Origin: Rhizobium sp. SL42
Lineage (GTDB): Bacteria > Pseudomonadota > Alphaproteobacteria > Rhizobiales > Rhizobiaceae
Assembly: GCF_021729845.1 (NCBI RefSeq)
Contig: NZ_CP063397.1
Location: forward strand, 1,750,001-1,814,000
Direction of reading: 5' to 3'
Length of the DNA stretch: 64,000 nt
Made by a program: the position numbers and the translations under genes. The first letter of the stretch is position 1. Each line of letters starts with the position of its first letter. Shown piece after piece: positions 37,596 to 46,112 of the stretch. Below the pieces are notes generated by a model. It saw nothing but the letters and a program-made list of their open reading frames with translations. It did no database searches and was not told the DNA's origin.

Positions 37596-39224
37596 ATGGA
37601 CAATTCCGTATCCCCCGTCTCGACAAAGCGCGTTTCCGTCACGTCCCCGCCTGCAGGGCCAGGCGATGGCCTCGCGTCCCCATCCGCGTCCCCATCTGCT
37701 TCATCGGCGCCCTCTTTCTCCGCGCCGGCAAGTCTTCCGCCGCTGGTAACCGACCCCAGGTTGCGTCTTGTCGTCTACCTGCTCCTGCTCGCCGCCATGT
37801 TCATGGCCACGCTCGACAACCAGATCGTCTCGACGGCGCTGCCGACCATCGTCGGCGAGTTCGGTGAACTGGAGCGTTTCGGCTGGGTCGGCTCGGCCTA
37901 TCTGTTGACCACCAGCGCCGTCATGCCGCTCTATGGCAAGTTGGGCGATCTGTTCGGCCGCAAATACGTTATCATCGCCGCCGTCACGATTTTCACCCTG
38001 GGTTCGCTCGTCTGCGGTCTGGCCGTCTCGATGAACACGTTGATCGCCGCCCGCGTGCTGCAGGCGCTCGGCGGCGGCGGCATCATGGTGTCGATCTTCG
38101 CCATCAATGCCGACCTGTTCGAACCGCGCGAACGCGCCCGCTACCAGAGCTATTCCAGCCTCGTGCTGATGGCCTCCGGCGCACTCGGCCCTGTGCTTGG
38201 CGGCACGCTGTCGGATCTCTTCGGCTGGCGCTCGATCTTCCTGGTCAACCTGCCGATCGGCATCCTGGTGCTCGCCGGCCTGGTCTGGCTTCTGCCGTAT
38301 CGCAAGCCGCATCGTCGCCCGAAGATCGACTATGCCGGTGCGCTGCTGCTTGCTGGCGCGGTGGCCAGCGTCGTGCTCTGGGCCGATAGCGGCCAGATCT
38401 TCGGCTCGCTGATCGCGCCTGAAAGCCTTGGCGTCGTTGCCTTCGGGGTGCTGTGCCTGATCGGCTGGATCTTCGTCGAACGCCGGGTGTCCGAGCCGGT
38501 CGTGCCGCTGTCGCTGTTTTCCAGCCGCACGGTCAACCTGCTGCTGTGCATCTCGCTGGTCTCCGGCGCCATCGGCATCGGCTCGGTCAACTATGTCGCG
38601 CTCTTCCTGCAGACCACCACCGGCCTGTCGCCGTCGATGGCCGGCCTGCTGTTCATCGCCACAACCGGCGGCATCGCGCTCGGCTCGCTGTCGGCCGGCC
38701 GCATCATCTCGAAGACCGGCCGCTACAAGCCCTTCGCCATCGCCTCGACCGCGACCGGCATCGTCAGCCTCGCCGTGTTCAGCCAGATGCATGCCGGAAC
38801 ATCGATCATCCTGCTTGGCCTGGTCATGCTGCTGCAGGGCATCGGTATCGGCATCGGCCAGCAGGTTCCGGTGATCGGCGTGCAGAATGCCGCCTCCGGC
38901 GCCGATGTCGGTGCTGCCACCGGCACGGTGACGCTGACCCGCATGGGTGGCGCCGCCATCGCCATCTCGATTTATGGAGCGATCATCAGCGCCGGCCTCG
39001 CCCATGTCTCGATCGCGCTGCCGGACGGCGGCGATTTCCGCAACCTGACACCGCAGATGCTGTCAGGCCTGCCGCAGGCGGTCCAGGCCACCGTCGCCAA
39101 CGCCTATTCCGACGCCTTCCTGCCGCTGTTTCTCACCGCATCCGGCATGATGGCGCTCGGCCTGATCGCCGCCCTGATGCTGCCCAATGTCCGCCTGCCG
39201 GTGGCAGGAGGCAGGGACGCCTGA
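37596..39224 (+). CDS. MFS drug exporter, DHA2 (EmrB/QacA) family
   Basis: A 542-residue inner-membrane proton-driven exporter with about 14 hydrophobic segments. Motif C-like region ALDNQIVSTALPTIVGEF-type sequence occurs in helix 1, motif A is GKLGDLFGRK, and GALGPVLGGTLSDLFGWRSIFLVNLPIG is the antiporter signature. The first 45 residues are Ser/Pro-rich and cytoplasmic. ATG 37596 has AGGAG upstream. No membrane-fusion partner gene is adjacent. It is probably controlled by the divergent MarR protein. Confidence 0.93.
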   Translation: MDNSVSPVSTKRVSVTSPPAGPGDGLASPSASPSASSAPSFSAPASLPPLVTDPRLRLVVYLLLLAAMFMATLDNQIVSTALPTIVGEFGELERFGWVGSAYLLTTSAVMPLYGKLGDLFGRKYVIIAAVTIFTLGSLVCGLAVSMNTLIAARVLQALGGGGIMVSIFAINADLFEPRERARYQSYSSLVLMASGALGPVLGGTLSDLFGWRSIFLVNLPIGILVLAGLVWLLPYRKPHRRPKIDYAGALLLAGAVASVVLWADSGQIFGSLIAPESLGVVAFGVLCLIGWIFVERRVSEPVVPLSLFSSRTVNLLLCISLVSGAIGIGSVNYVALFLQTTTGLSPSMAGLLFIATTGGIALGSLSAGRIISKTGRYKPFAIASTATGIVSLAVFSQMHAGTSIILLGLVMLLQGIGIGIGQQVPVIGVQNAASGADVGAATGTVTLTRMGGAAIAISIYGAIISAGLAHVSIALPDGGDFRNLTPQMLSGLPQAVQATVANAYSDAFLPLFLTASGMMALGLIAALMLPNVRLPVAGGRDA

Positions 39225-39259
39225 TCGGATCGCGCCCGCCGCACCTCTCGTCTCAACGC

Positions 39260-39360
39260 CGCACGTCGACCTCTCCCTTCAAGGGGGAGGTGGGTGGCTG
39301 CTACTGGCCTTCTACCCTCCTGTTGAGGCGGGCGGACCGAAGGTCCGGGTGGGGTGACCG
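39260..39360. repeat. Palindromic intergenic repeats, two adjacent modules
   Basis: CCTCTCCCTTCAAGGGGGAG and, about 40 bp on, CCCTCCTGTTGAGGCGGGC, then GGACCGAAGGTCC and GGGGTGAC. They lie between the MFS gene and the first L,D-transpeptidase gene. Confidence 0.7.
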
Positions 39361-39491
39361 TGCCGCGGGCCCAAGTAGAGGACGGCCGATCCTCCATACC
39401 GGTTCCCCTGCGAACCTTTCCAAACCACCAGCCTCGCGCCAGCCGCGACTGCCATGGTGCCGCCGTCGAGCTCAGTCTGAATCGGTGGAAA

Positions 39492-40319
39492 ATGGTATCT
39501 AAGGTCTTCGTCTCCGGTATGTCCCAGCGCCAGCCCATGCTCACCCGTGTCGTCGGTCTTGCCGCGACCGGTCTGATGCTGTCGCTGCTGTCGAGCTGCA
39601 TCCTGGTCACCGATACCAGCCGCATGAACATCGACGTCTTCCAGGACGAGGTTGCGCCCGTCTGGCATGATCCGGCCCGCACCCCGCCGGCCGCCACCCA
39701 GCCGGTGCCGCAGCGCCGCGAGCTTTACCAGACCCAGTTCCACCAGACCTATGGCCTGCCGGTCACCAATCCGCTGCACCGCACGATGTATGGCGTGATC
39801 CGCGACAATGATCACACGCTGCCGGCCATTCCGCTCGACCGGGTCAATCGCGACATGCTGCGCCAGGAGGTCGACTACCAGACCGCCGAGCGTCCCGGCA
39901 CCATCGTCGTCGATACCAAGGCGCATTATCTCTATTTCGTCCAGGAAAACGGCAAGGCCGTGCGCTACGGCGTCGGCCTCGGTCGCGATGGTTTTGCCTG
40001 GTCGGGCAGGGGCGTGATCGAGCGCAAGGCCAAGTGGCCGCACTGGACGCCATCCGACGAGATGGTCGCCCGCCAGCCCAACCTGAAGCCAGTTTCGGCC
40101 TCCGAAGGCGGCATGGTCGCCGGCCTGAAGAACCCGCTCGGCGCCCGCGCCCTCTATATTTATCAGGACGGCAAGGACACGCTGTACCGTGTCCACGGCA
40201 CGCCCGACTGGCAGTCCGTCGGCAAGGCGACCTCGTCCGGCTGCGTGCGCATGTTCAACCAGGACGTGATCGATCTCTTCGACCGTGTGCCCAACAAGAC
40301 GCCGATTGTTGTCATTTAG
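39492..40319 (+). CDS. L,D-transpeptidase, lipoprotein (YkuD family)
   Basis: A 275-residue envelope enzyme. A hydrophobic leader ends in lipobox LSSC, so it is probably lipid-anchored. The YkuD catalytic domain occupies the C-terminal 170 residues: GTIVVDTKAHYLYFVQENGKA, YGVGLGRDGFAWSG, and active site HGTPDWQSVGKATSSGCVRM with catalytic His and Cys. Such enzymes make 3-3 peptidoglycan cross-links or attach proteins to the wall; in rhizobia and agrobacteria L,D-cross-links are abundant. Start ATG 39492 (GGTGGAAA upstream) or 39519. A paralogue follows directly. Confidence 0.92.
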   Translation: MVSKVFVSGMSQRQPMLTRVVGLAATGLMLSLLSSCILVTDTSRMNIDVFQDEVAPVWHDPARTPPAATQPVPQRRELYQTQFHQTYGLPVTNPLHRTMYGVIRDNDHTLPAIPLDRVNRDMLRQEVDYQTAERPGTIVVDTKAHYLYFVQENGKAVRYGVGLGRDGFAWSGRGVIERKAKWPHWTPSDEMVARQPNLKPVSASEGGMVAGLKNPLGARALYIYQDGKDTLYRVHGTPDWQSVGKATSSGCVRMFNQDVIDLFDRVPNKTPIVVI

Positions 40320-40481
40320 AGACAGGCGCGGACCGCGAATGCCCCTCTCGCAAAGTTGAAAGGGCTGCGCGGTTGCCTTTGTCGGTGCTTTCCTGTTTGC
40401 ATCGCCATCGGGGCGGAACAAAGCGCCAGCTGAGACGTCTTAGGGTGTCTCGCTGCATTGCTACAGGAAATCAGTATCTCC

Positions 40482-41201
40482 ATGTCATCTTCGAATAACC
40501 TGACCCGACGCACGCTTCTGTCGCTGACGGGTCTTGGCGCGGCAAGCCTACTCGCCAGCTGCGCCTCTTCCCGTCCGATGCCGCCGAGCCTGCGCCTTGA
40601 CGGCCCCGTCGCGCGTCCCGTGGTCGATGCGCCGCCGACCGGCCGCTCGCCCGAGCTCGACGCCATGTATGGCGAGATCTTCGACGGCGGCTATGTCATT
40701 CCGGCCGTGCCGTACTGGAATATCCCCGAGCGCTTCTATCGCCAGCAGGTCATCGACCCGACCGGCCAGCCCGCCGGCACCATCGTCGTCGATACGCCGA
40801 ACCGTTTCCTCTACCTCGTCGAGCCGGGCGGCACAGCCATGCGCTACGGCGTCGGCATCGGCCGCGAGGGTTTTGCCTGGCAGGGCACCGGCGTCATCCA
40901 GTGGCGGCAGAAATGGCCGAAATGGACCCCGCCGGACGAAATGGTCGCCCGCCAGCCGGAACTGGTCAAATATTCCATCGCCAATGGCGGCATGCCGCCC
41001 GGCCTGAAGAACCCCCTCGGCGCCCGCGCCCTCTACATCTTCCAGAATGGCGAAGACACGCTCTACCGCCTGCACGGCTCGCCGGAATGGAACTCGATCG
41101 GCAAGGCCGTCTCGTCGGGCTGCGTGCGCCTGATGAACCAGGACATCATCGACCTCTACGAGCGCGTTCCCAACAAGGCCAAGATCCAGGTCTGGCAGTG
41201 A
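40482..41201 (+). CDS. L,D-transpeptidase, lipoprotein (tandem paralogue)
   Basis: A 239-residue paralogue of the preceding gene. The leader has a twin-arginine-like RRTLLSLTG and a lipobox LASC. The catalytic domain has GTIVVDTPNRFLYLVEPGG, YGVGIGREGFAWQG, and active site HGSPEWNSIGKAVSSGCVRL. The two proteins share long identical stretches, for example KNPLGARALYI and DEMVARQP. They differ mainly in the leader and linker, so this is a tandem duplication. It is 162 bp after the first gene and may have its own promoter. Confidence 0.92.
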   Translation: MSSSNNLTRRTLLSLTGLGAASLLASCASSRPMPPSLRLDGPVARPVVDAPPTGRSPELDAMYGEIFDGGYVIPAVPYWNIPERFYRQQVIDPTGQPAGTIVVDTPNRFLYLVEPGGTAMRYGVGIGREGFAWQGTGVIQWRQKWPKWTPPDEMVARQPELVKYSIANGGMPPGLKNPLGARALYIFQNGEDTLYRLHGSPEWNSIGKAVSSGCVRLMNQDIIDLYERVPNKAKIQVWQ

Positions 41202-41212
41202 AATGATTTGAG

Positions 41213-41272
41213 GGGAGGGGCGCATAGGCCCCTTTCCACCCTCGCCTTGAGGGGGGGGAGGGTGGATAGAGC
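41213..41272. repeat. Palindromic intergenic repeat
   Basis: GGGGAGGGGCGCATAGGCCCC and CCACCCTCGCCTTGAGG followed by a run of nine G: a copy of the rhizobial module between convergent genes. Confidence 0.65.
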
Positions 41273-41360
41273 GCGAGCGGTTCGTCCCGCTGCCGGTTTC
41301 AGGAGAGGCCGGTGCAAAATGGCACATGGGGCAATTCTTGATCCTCTCCTGTCCATCCCC

Positions 41361-41810
41361 TTACCCCTCGTTCCCCAATTGCATCTGCAGCCGCTTGAGG
41401 CTGTCGCGCAGGGTCTCGACCTCGGCCAGCGAACAGCCGGTCTGTTCGCCGATCGCGCGAAAGACGCCGACGGCCTGTTTCTTCAGCGCCCGGCCGGTGT
41501 CAGTGAGTGTGATGAACACCTGCCGCTCGTCGGTGGCGTCGCGGCGGCGTGCGACATGGCCGGCCTGTTCCAGCCGCTTCAGCAGCGGCGACAGCGTCCC
41601 GGAATCGAGGCCGACCTTTTCCCCGAGCGCCTTCACCGGCACATCGTCATTTTCCCATAGCGCCATCATCACCAGATATTGCGGATAGGTCAGTCCCAGC
41701 GGCGTCAGCAGCGGCTTGTAGGCGCGGGTAAACGCATGCGCCGCGCCGTAGAGCGCAAAGCACAGCTGCTTGTCGAGCGTCAGCTCTTTTTCCAGCGTTT
41801 CATCGTCCAT
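41361..41810 (-). CDS. ohrR: Organic peroxide sensor OhrR (MarR family)
   Basis: A 149-residue MarR-family repressor whose reactive cysteine, C17 in [21 protein letters not shown], is the peroxide-sensing residue of OhrR. The winged helix is [42 protein letters not shown] 41810 has GGAGG upstream. It is divergent from ohr, with repeated candidate operators between. When C17 is oxidised by organic hydroperoxides the protein should leave DNA and allow ohr expression. Confidence 0.94.
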   Translation of the reverse strand: MDDETLEKELTLDKQLCFALYGAAHAFTRAYKPLLTPLGLTYPQYLVMMALWENDDVPVKALGEKVGLDSGTLSPLLKRLEQAGHVARRRDATDERQVFITLTDTGRALKKQAVGVFRAIGEQTGCSLAEVETLRDSLKRLQMQLGNEG

Positions 41811-41873
41811 GGTTTGATCGAACCTCCAGAGACACGGATCTGCATTCGACTGTGTCGGAAAGATTATTTTCAT

Positions 41874-41915
41874 GCAATGCGCAAAAAACAATTGCGCACA
41901 AAATAATTGCGCAAT
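41874..41915. promoter_or_regulatory. Candidate OhrR operators
   Basis: Three related sites in 42 bp: GCAATGCGCA (about 41874), CAATTGCGCA (41889-41898) and the palindrome ATTGCGCAAT (41906-41915). They lie between ohrR and ohr, where a repressor controlling both genes would bind. Confidence 0.65.
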
Positions 41916-41955
41916 ATATAAACCCTATCGCAACGCAAGACAAGGACTTGAACCC

Positions 41956-42378
41956 ATGGCTATCCTCTACACTGCACATGCTTCCGCCACCGGTGGCCGT
42001 ACCGGCCACGCCGTCAGCGACAATGGCGTCCTTGACGTCGCGCTGACCACCCCCAAGGAACTCGGCGGCGACGGCGCCACCGGCACCAATCCCGAACAGC
42101 TCTTTGCCGCCGGCTATTCCGCCTGCTTCCTCGGCGCATTGAAATTCGTCGCCTCCAAGGAAAAGCTGAAGCTTTCGGAAGAGACCAAGGTCTACACCGA
42201 TGTCGGCATCGGCCCGCGCGCCGATGGTGGCGGTTTCGAAATCGATGTGAAGATCTCGGTCGAGATCCCCGGTGTCGAGCGCGAGCTGGCGGAAAAGCTG
42301 GTCGCTGCCGCCCACATCGTCTGCCCCTACAGCCACGCCATGCGCACCTCGACCGAAGTGCCGGTCTCCGTCCGCTGA
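41956..42378 (+). CDS. ohr: Organic hydroperoxide resistance protein Ohr
   Basis: Thiol peroxidase of the OsmC/Ohr family that detoxifies organic hydroperoxides in the cytoplasm. The 140-residue protein has both catalytic cysteines, C57 (GYSACFLGAL) and C123 (HIVCPYSHAMR), and the Ohr-type start LYTAHASATGGRTGHA. It is divergent from ohrR and followed by two strong hairpins. Confidence 0.95.
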   Translation: MAILYTAHASATGGRTGHAVSDNGVLDVALTTPKELGGDGATGTNPEQLFAAGYSACFLGALKFVASKEKLKLSEETKVYTDVGIGPRADGGGFEIDVKISVEIPGVERELAEKLVAAAHIVCPYSHAMRTSTEVPVSVR

Positions 42379-42423
42379 CACGGGCCTTTGCCGCCTCTGC
42401 CGCCAGGGGCGTGCAGGCTGGCC

Positions 42424-42453
42424 GATGAACCGGCTACCTCCGGCCGGTTCATC
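42424..42453 (+). terminator. Hairpin after ohr
   Basis: GATGAACCGG / CCGGTTCATC, a perfect 10-bp stem with a 10-nt loop, about 45 bp after the ohr stop codon. It lacks a T run. Confidence 0.5.
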
Positions 42454-42498
42454 GCCGTCGATCCATTGGCTGTTACCAATGTCTTACTTCAATGCCAG

Positions 42499-42528
42499 AA
42501 GGCCGGCCTCAGCCGGCCTTTTGCTTTT
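42499..42528 (+). terminator. Rho-independent terminator after ohr
   Basis: AAGGCCGGC-CTCA-GCCGGCCTT followed by TTGCTTTT. A 9-bp stem with T-rich tail, separating ohr from the toxin-antitoxin pair. Confidence 0.8.
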
Positions 42529-42591
42529 CGGGCTACCCTCTTGCCGCCAGAAAGAAAGCGCCTATACCCTTTCCCAAGGAAAGGATGTCCC

Positions 42592-42978
42592 ATGCTGTTC
42601 GAGACCAGTGACGCGCCGGAAGACGGCATGTTGGAAGCCGTGACGGTGACCAGGGCGGTCATCGCCGCCGCCGAGCGACTTGGCCTGTCCGCCCGCCAGC
42701 TTTCCGTCATCCTTGGTCTTTCCGAAGCCTCGCTGTCACGGATGAAACGGCTCGAATTCCGCCTCGAACGTGGCACAAAACCCTTCGAGCTCGGGCTTCT
42801 TCTCATCCGCCTGTTCCGCGCACTCGATGCCGTCACCGGCGGCGACGAGCTGGTCGCCCGCGCCTGGCTGAAGAACGGCAACAGCGTGCTGGGCGGCATT
42901 CCGGCTGAACGTATGTCCACGGTCGCGGGCCTTGTCGATGTGCTTGCCTATCTCGATGCTCGTCGTGCTCTCGTTTGA
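42592..42978 (+). CDS. Antitoxin of Xre/MbcA/ParS toxin-binding type
   Basis: A 128-residue antitoxin. The N-terminal half is a Xre-like helix-turn-helix (RLGLSARQLSVILGLSEASLSRM), and the C-terminal half is the MbcA/ParS toxin-binding domain (LLLIRLFRALDAVTGGDELVARAWL, LDARRAL). The preceding ATG region has AAGGAAAGGATG. It overlaps the RES-domain toxin gene by about 23 bp, the standard order for this type II module, and probably autorepresses. Confidence 0.9.
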   Translation: MLFETSDAPEDGMLEAVTVTRAVIAAAERLGLSARQLSVILGLSEASLSRMKRLEFRLERGTKPFELGLLLIRLFRALDAVTGGDELVARAWLKNGNSVLGGIPAERMSTVAGLVDVLAYLDARRALV

Positions 42979-43693
42979 ACCGCAGCCGTTCAGCGGCACC
43001 ATCTGGCGCATGGCCGAGACCCAGCATCAGGCATCGGTGATGAAGCTGGTCGACACGATCGAGGAGCAGGCTTTGCTCGAACGCCTGCTGGAAGAGACGA
43101 AACCGGCCCTGCCGCGCGAATGTGCCGGGCTCGACCCGCTGCTGTCGGCGCCATTCCGCTACGGTGCCCCCGATCCCGGCGGTTCACGATTCCGCAGGGC
43201 AGGGCGCACGCTCGGCGTCTTCTACGGTGCCGAAACCGTCGAGGCGGCGCTCGCCGACATGGTGATCCAGCGTATCAAGCTCTTCGCCGAGGCTCCGGCC
43301 ACGGCCTTGTCCACGATGCCCGGCGATTTCATCGCTTTCGCCGTTCCGGTCTCGACCATGCGAGCGATAGATCTTGGCGCCGAGAGGTTCCAAGAGGGCG
43401 AGGTTGCGACTGATGCTGCCTGCCAGTCCTTAGCTGATGACGCTCGTGAGGCTGGCGTCGAAGTGATCGTCTATCCGTCGCCGCTCTATCGCTCACCATC
43501 AGTAAAGGCCACTGGTCGCAGTATCGCCCTTCTGTCACCCAAGGTCTTTGCCTCGCGCGAACCGGTCGAGCGCCAGCGGTGGCGAATTCGCATCTCTGCA
43601 ACCACGGTTTCCGCAGTTTGCGACATGCCGGCCCGCAGGTTCGGGTTTTCACTGTCAGATCTGATCGATGACCGAGATGGAAATCAGCGCTAA
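42956..43693 (+). CDS. RES-domain toxin (NAD+-consuming)
   Basis: A 245-residue RES-domain protein. The domain shows FRYGAPDPGGSRFRRAGRTLGVFYGAETVEAALADM, which carries the conserved Arg, Tyr and Glu residues of the active-site groove, and a late S-containing segment. RES toxins such as M. tuberculosis MbcT destroy NAD+ and are neutralised by MbcA-like antitoxins. ATG 42956 is chosen because it keeps the conserved N-terminal IWRM segment; an in-frame ATG lies at 42932. Coding quality falls off after about 43350, with lower GC, but the frame stays open. Confidence 0.87.
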   Translation: MLVVLSFEPQPFSGTIWRMAETQHQASVMKLVDTIEEQALLERLLEETKPALPRECAGLDPLLSAPFRYGAPDPGGSRFRRAGRTLGVFYGAETVEAALADMVIQRIKLFAEAPATALSTMPGDFIAFAVPVSTMRAIDLGAERFQEGEVATDAACQSLADDAREAGVEVIVYPSPLYRSPSVKATGRSIALLSPKVFASREPVERQRWRIRISATTVSAVCDMPARRFGFSLSDLIDDRDGNQR

Positions 43694-43756
43694 GATCCAC
43701 CGCCTGCTAAGGATCCGATCTACACAGGCACCGCGAGTAAATCCGACAGCTGCATC

Positions 43757-44056
43757 TCAGTCGGCTTTCTGGCAGGTTCGCAAGCGAACAATCTGTGGGT
43801 TCTCTGTGCTAACCACGTAGTCAAAATCCTGAAGGGAAAAGTCGTCGCTGGTTTCGTAGTCGAGATTTGCCAAGACCGATGCTCGACTATTCCAACCGGT
43901 CGGGCAAGAAGTCGAGCGTGAAACGAGTAGCAGAGTTCCTGCTGGCATCCAGCTGCTGGAGACCATGTTTTCGCGCCTCGTTTGAGCCGCTTCAAATGCA
44001 AGCACTGTGACTATGCTGGAGAGTGCGGCGATAAATACTGTCCCCAATACGTTCAT
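43757..44056 (-). CDS. Hypothetical small exported protein
   Basis: A possible 99-residue protein. The N-terminus looks like a signal peptide or anchor (MNVLGTVFIAALSSIVTVLAF), followed by a Cys-containing stretch (STSCPTGWNSRA) and an acidic end with a second Cys. GC is clearly lower than in the surroundings, as in the end of the toxin gene, which suggests a foreign patch at about 43400-44150. The ribosome-binding site is weak. No family is recognised. Confidence 0.4.
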   Translation of the reverse strand: MNVLGTVFIAALSSIVTVLAFEAAQTRRENMVSSSWMPAGTLLLVSRSTSCPTGWNSRASVLANLDYETSDDFSLQDFDYVVSTENPQIVRLRTCQKAD

Positions 44057-44179
44057 CAATATTTCTCACGACAATGATCCGGCCGATATACATCGGCGTG
44101 ATTCTCCTGTCGATCTTCCTGCCTCTGAATCGAGGAAGGTTGCGGGCCGCTACCATCTAGGCTTCTTAAACAGTACCGC

Positions 44180-44626
44180 CTAGACGCTGACCTCCAGCAT
44201 GCCCTGGCGCAGCACATCTGAATCCACGGTCAGTTCCGCCTCGATCTCGGCATGCACCGCACGCCAGATCGGCACGGCGGCGGAAAGCACGGCGGTGCCG
44301 TCCGGCGTCAGCCTCAGGCGCCGCCCGCGTTTGTCCTTCGGGTCGGGTTCCACCGCGATCCAGCCACGCCGCTCGAGCGGCTTCAATGCGGCCGTCAGCG
44401 TCGTGCGGTCCATGGCCAGCAGTCTGGCGACGGGCCCCATCGGCGGCGGTTCCGGCCGGTTCAACGCCATCATCAGGGAAAATTGCTGGTTGGTCAGGCC
44501 AAGGGCCTTCAGCGCCGTGTCGAAGCGGCGGGCCAGCGCGCGCGCAGCGCGTTGCGCATGCAGGCACAGGCACGAGTCGCGGATATGGACGGTGGTCGAA
44601 TAGGGAATCGGCGTGGGATTTGACAT
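44180..44626 (-). CDS. MarR-family transcriptional regulator
   Basis: A 148-residue winged-helix regulator. It has CLCLHAQRAARALARRFDTAL, then PVARLLAMDRTTLTAALKPLERRGWIAVEPDPKDKRGRRLRLT, the MarR recognition helix and wing. Two N-terminal cysteines (CLC) could be redox-sensitive, which is speculation. It is divergent from the DUF899 gene, with a perfect palindrome between, so it probably controls the 44676-46898 cluster. Confidence 0.88.
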   Translation of the reverse strand: MSNPTPIPYSTTVHIRDSCLCLHAQRAARALARRFDTALKALGLTNQQFSLMMALNRPEPPPMGPVARLLAMDRTTLTAALKPLERRGWIAVEPDPKDKRGRRLRLTPDGTAVLSAAVPIWRAVHAEIEAELTVDSDVLRQGMLEVSV

Positions 44627-44637
44627 ATGCTATTTAT

Positions 44638-44649
44638 GTTGATATCAAC
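44638..44649. promoter_or_regulatory. Palindromic operator for the MarR / DUF899 divergon
   Basis: GTTGATATCAAC, a perfect 12-bp palindrome 12 bp upstream of the MarR start and 27 bp upstream of the DUF899 start. It is well placed to regulate both. Confidence 0.65.
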
Positions 44650-44675
44650 GTAAAAGTCAAGAGGAGGACGAGGAA

Positions 44676-45404
44676 ATGGAACATTCTGTCGTATCGCGTG
44701 AGGAGTGGCTGGACGCCCGCAAGGCGCTGCTGGCGAGTGAAAAGCAGATGACCCGCCTGCGCGACAAGGTGAATGCCGAGCGTCTCGCGCTGCCCTGGGT
44801 CAGGGTCGACAAGGACTATGCCTTCGACACGCCGGCCGGCCCAAGAAGCCTTGCCGACCTGTTCGACGGACGCAGCCAGCTTGAAATCTATCATTTCATG
44901 TTCGGTCCTGACTGGGATGCCGGCTGCCCCGGCTGCTCGTTCTTTGCCGATCACATCGATGGCATGTTGCCGCATCTCAACAATCACGACGTCACATTCG
45001 TCTGTGTCTCGCGTGCGCCGCTCGACAAGATCGAGGCCTACAAGCGCCGGATGAACTGGCAGTTTCCCTGGGTCTCGTCCTTTGGCAGCGATTTCAATTT
45101 CGACTTCCACGTCTCATTCACGCCCGAACAGCTGGAATCCGGCAGCGTCTTCTACAATTTCCGCGAAACACCGCGCGAAGATGCCCATGATGAACTGCCC
45201 GGCCTGTCGAGCTTCTATCGCAATGAAAAGGGCGAGATCTTCCACACCTATTCGCAATATGCCCGGGGTGGCGAAGAAGGGCTCGGCGCGCTGATGATGC
45301 TCGATGCAGCTCCGCTCGGCCGTAACGAGACCTCGACGCTGAGTTTCGTCAAGCGCAAGGACGAATACGAACAGAAGCCGGCGACCGCGTCCTGCTGCCA
45401 CTGA
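44676..45404 (+). CDS. DUF899 family thioredoxin-fold protein
   Basis: A 242-residue cytoplasmic protein of the DUF899 family, with a thioredoxin-like fold. The characteristic motif FMFGPDWDAGCPGCSFFADHIDG contains a CxxC pair. Other conserved stretches are VCVSRAPLDKIEAYKRRM, FPWVSSFGSDFNFDFHVSF and GLSSFYRNEKGEIFHTYSQYARGGE. The C-terminus has CC. A redox or carrier function is likely; no reaction is established. A good site (AGGAGGACGAGG) precedes ATG 44676. Confidence 0.88.
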   Translation: MEHSVVSREEWLDARKALLASEKQMTRLRDKVNAERLALPWVRVDKDYAFDTPAGPRSLADLFDGRSQLEIYHFMFGPDWDAGCPGCSFFADHIDGMLPHLNNHDVTFVCVSRAPLDKIEAYKRRMNWQFPWVSSFGSDFNFDFHVSFTPEQLESGSVFYNFRETPREDAHDELPGLSSFYRNEKGEIFHTYSQYARGGEEGLGALMMLDAAPLGRNETSTLSFVKRKDEYEQKPATASCCH

Positions 45405-45601
45405 CGCTCGTGTCGCTGGCCCAAATGACGCAGGTGTCCTGATCGCCGGCGCATTCCGGTAATGCTGCGCCGCAAAAGTCGCGACGGCAAGGCCGCGCCT
45501 GTGAATCTGCGTCTCCAATGACATCGAATGCAAACGCGCAGTGCATCGCCGATGGGATGTGTCATCGATGATGCCCTGACTGCAGATGGGAGGAAATCAT
45601 C

Positions 45602-46090
45602 ATGGAATTTGCAAAACCGCGCGAAGAACATCGCTTTCTCGACAGGCTCCTCGGCGACTGGATCTATACCAGTTCCACCGGCCACAAGGACTATGACGCC
45701 GATGATCCGGACAAGGTCTGGACGGAGACCGTTCGTTCGATCGGCGGCCTTTGGGTGATCTCGGAAGGCGAGGGCGGCATGGGCGATGGCAGCCGATCTT
45801 CGATGATCATGACACTTGGCTATGATCCCCGTCTCGGGCACTATGTTGGAACCTGGATCGGGTCTATGATGGACAAGCTCTGGGTCTACAAGGGCTGGGT
45901 CGAGGACGAAGGTCAAACGCTCGTGCTGGAGGCGGAGGGACCGTCGTTCGAAGATCCGTCAAGGACGGAGATCTATCGCGATGTCATTCATTTCCACGAT
46001 GATGATCACCGGTCGTTCTCCGGTAGCGTCCGCAAGCCGGATGGCAGTTTCCATGTTTTCATGACCAGCGAAAGCAAGCGCCGCGCCTGA
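45602..46090 (+). CDS. DUF1579 family protein
   Basis: A 162-residue protein of the DUF1579 lipocalin-like family: FLDRLLGDWIYTS, WVISEGEG and MIMTLGYDPRLGHYVGTWIGSMMDKLWVYKGW are typical. A GGAGG site precedes ATG 45602. Together with DUF899 and VOC genes it forms a cluster often seen next to small regulators in rhizobia. Its biochemical role is unknown. Confidence 0.87.
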   Translation: MEFAKPREEHRFLDRLLGDWIYTSSTGHKDYDADDPDKVWTETVRSIGGLWVISEGEGGMGDGSRSSMIMTLGYDPRLGHYVGTWIGSMMDKLWVYKGWVEDEGQTLVLEAEGPSFEDPSRTEIYRDVIHFHDDDHRSFSGSVRKPDGSFHVFMTSESKRRA

Positions 46091-46112
46091 AGCGGCCCAA
46101 AGGGAGAACACC

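Noticed and set aside
37701..39005. Minus-strand open frame of about 434 codons
   Set aside because: Antisense to the MFS exporter; its composition (many Asp, Arg, Gln) is that of a shadow frame.
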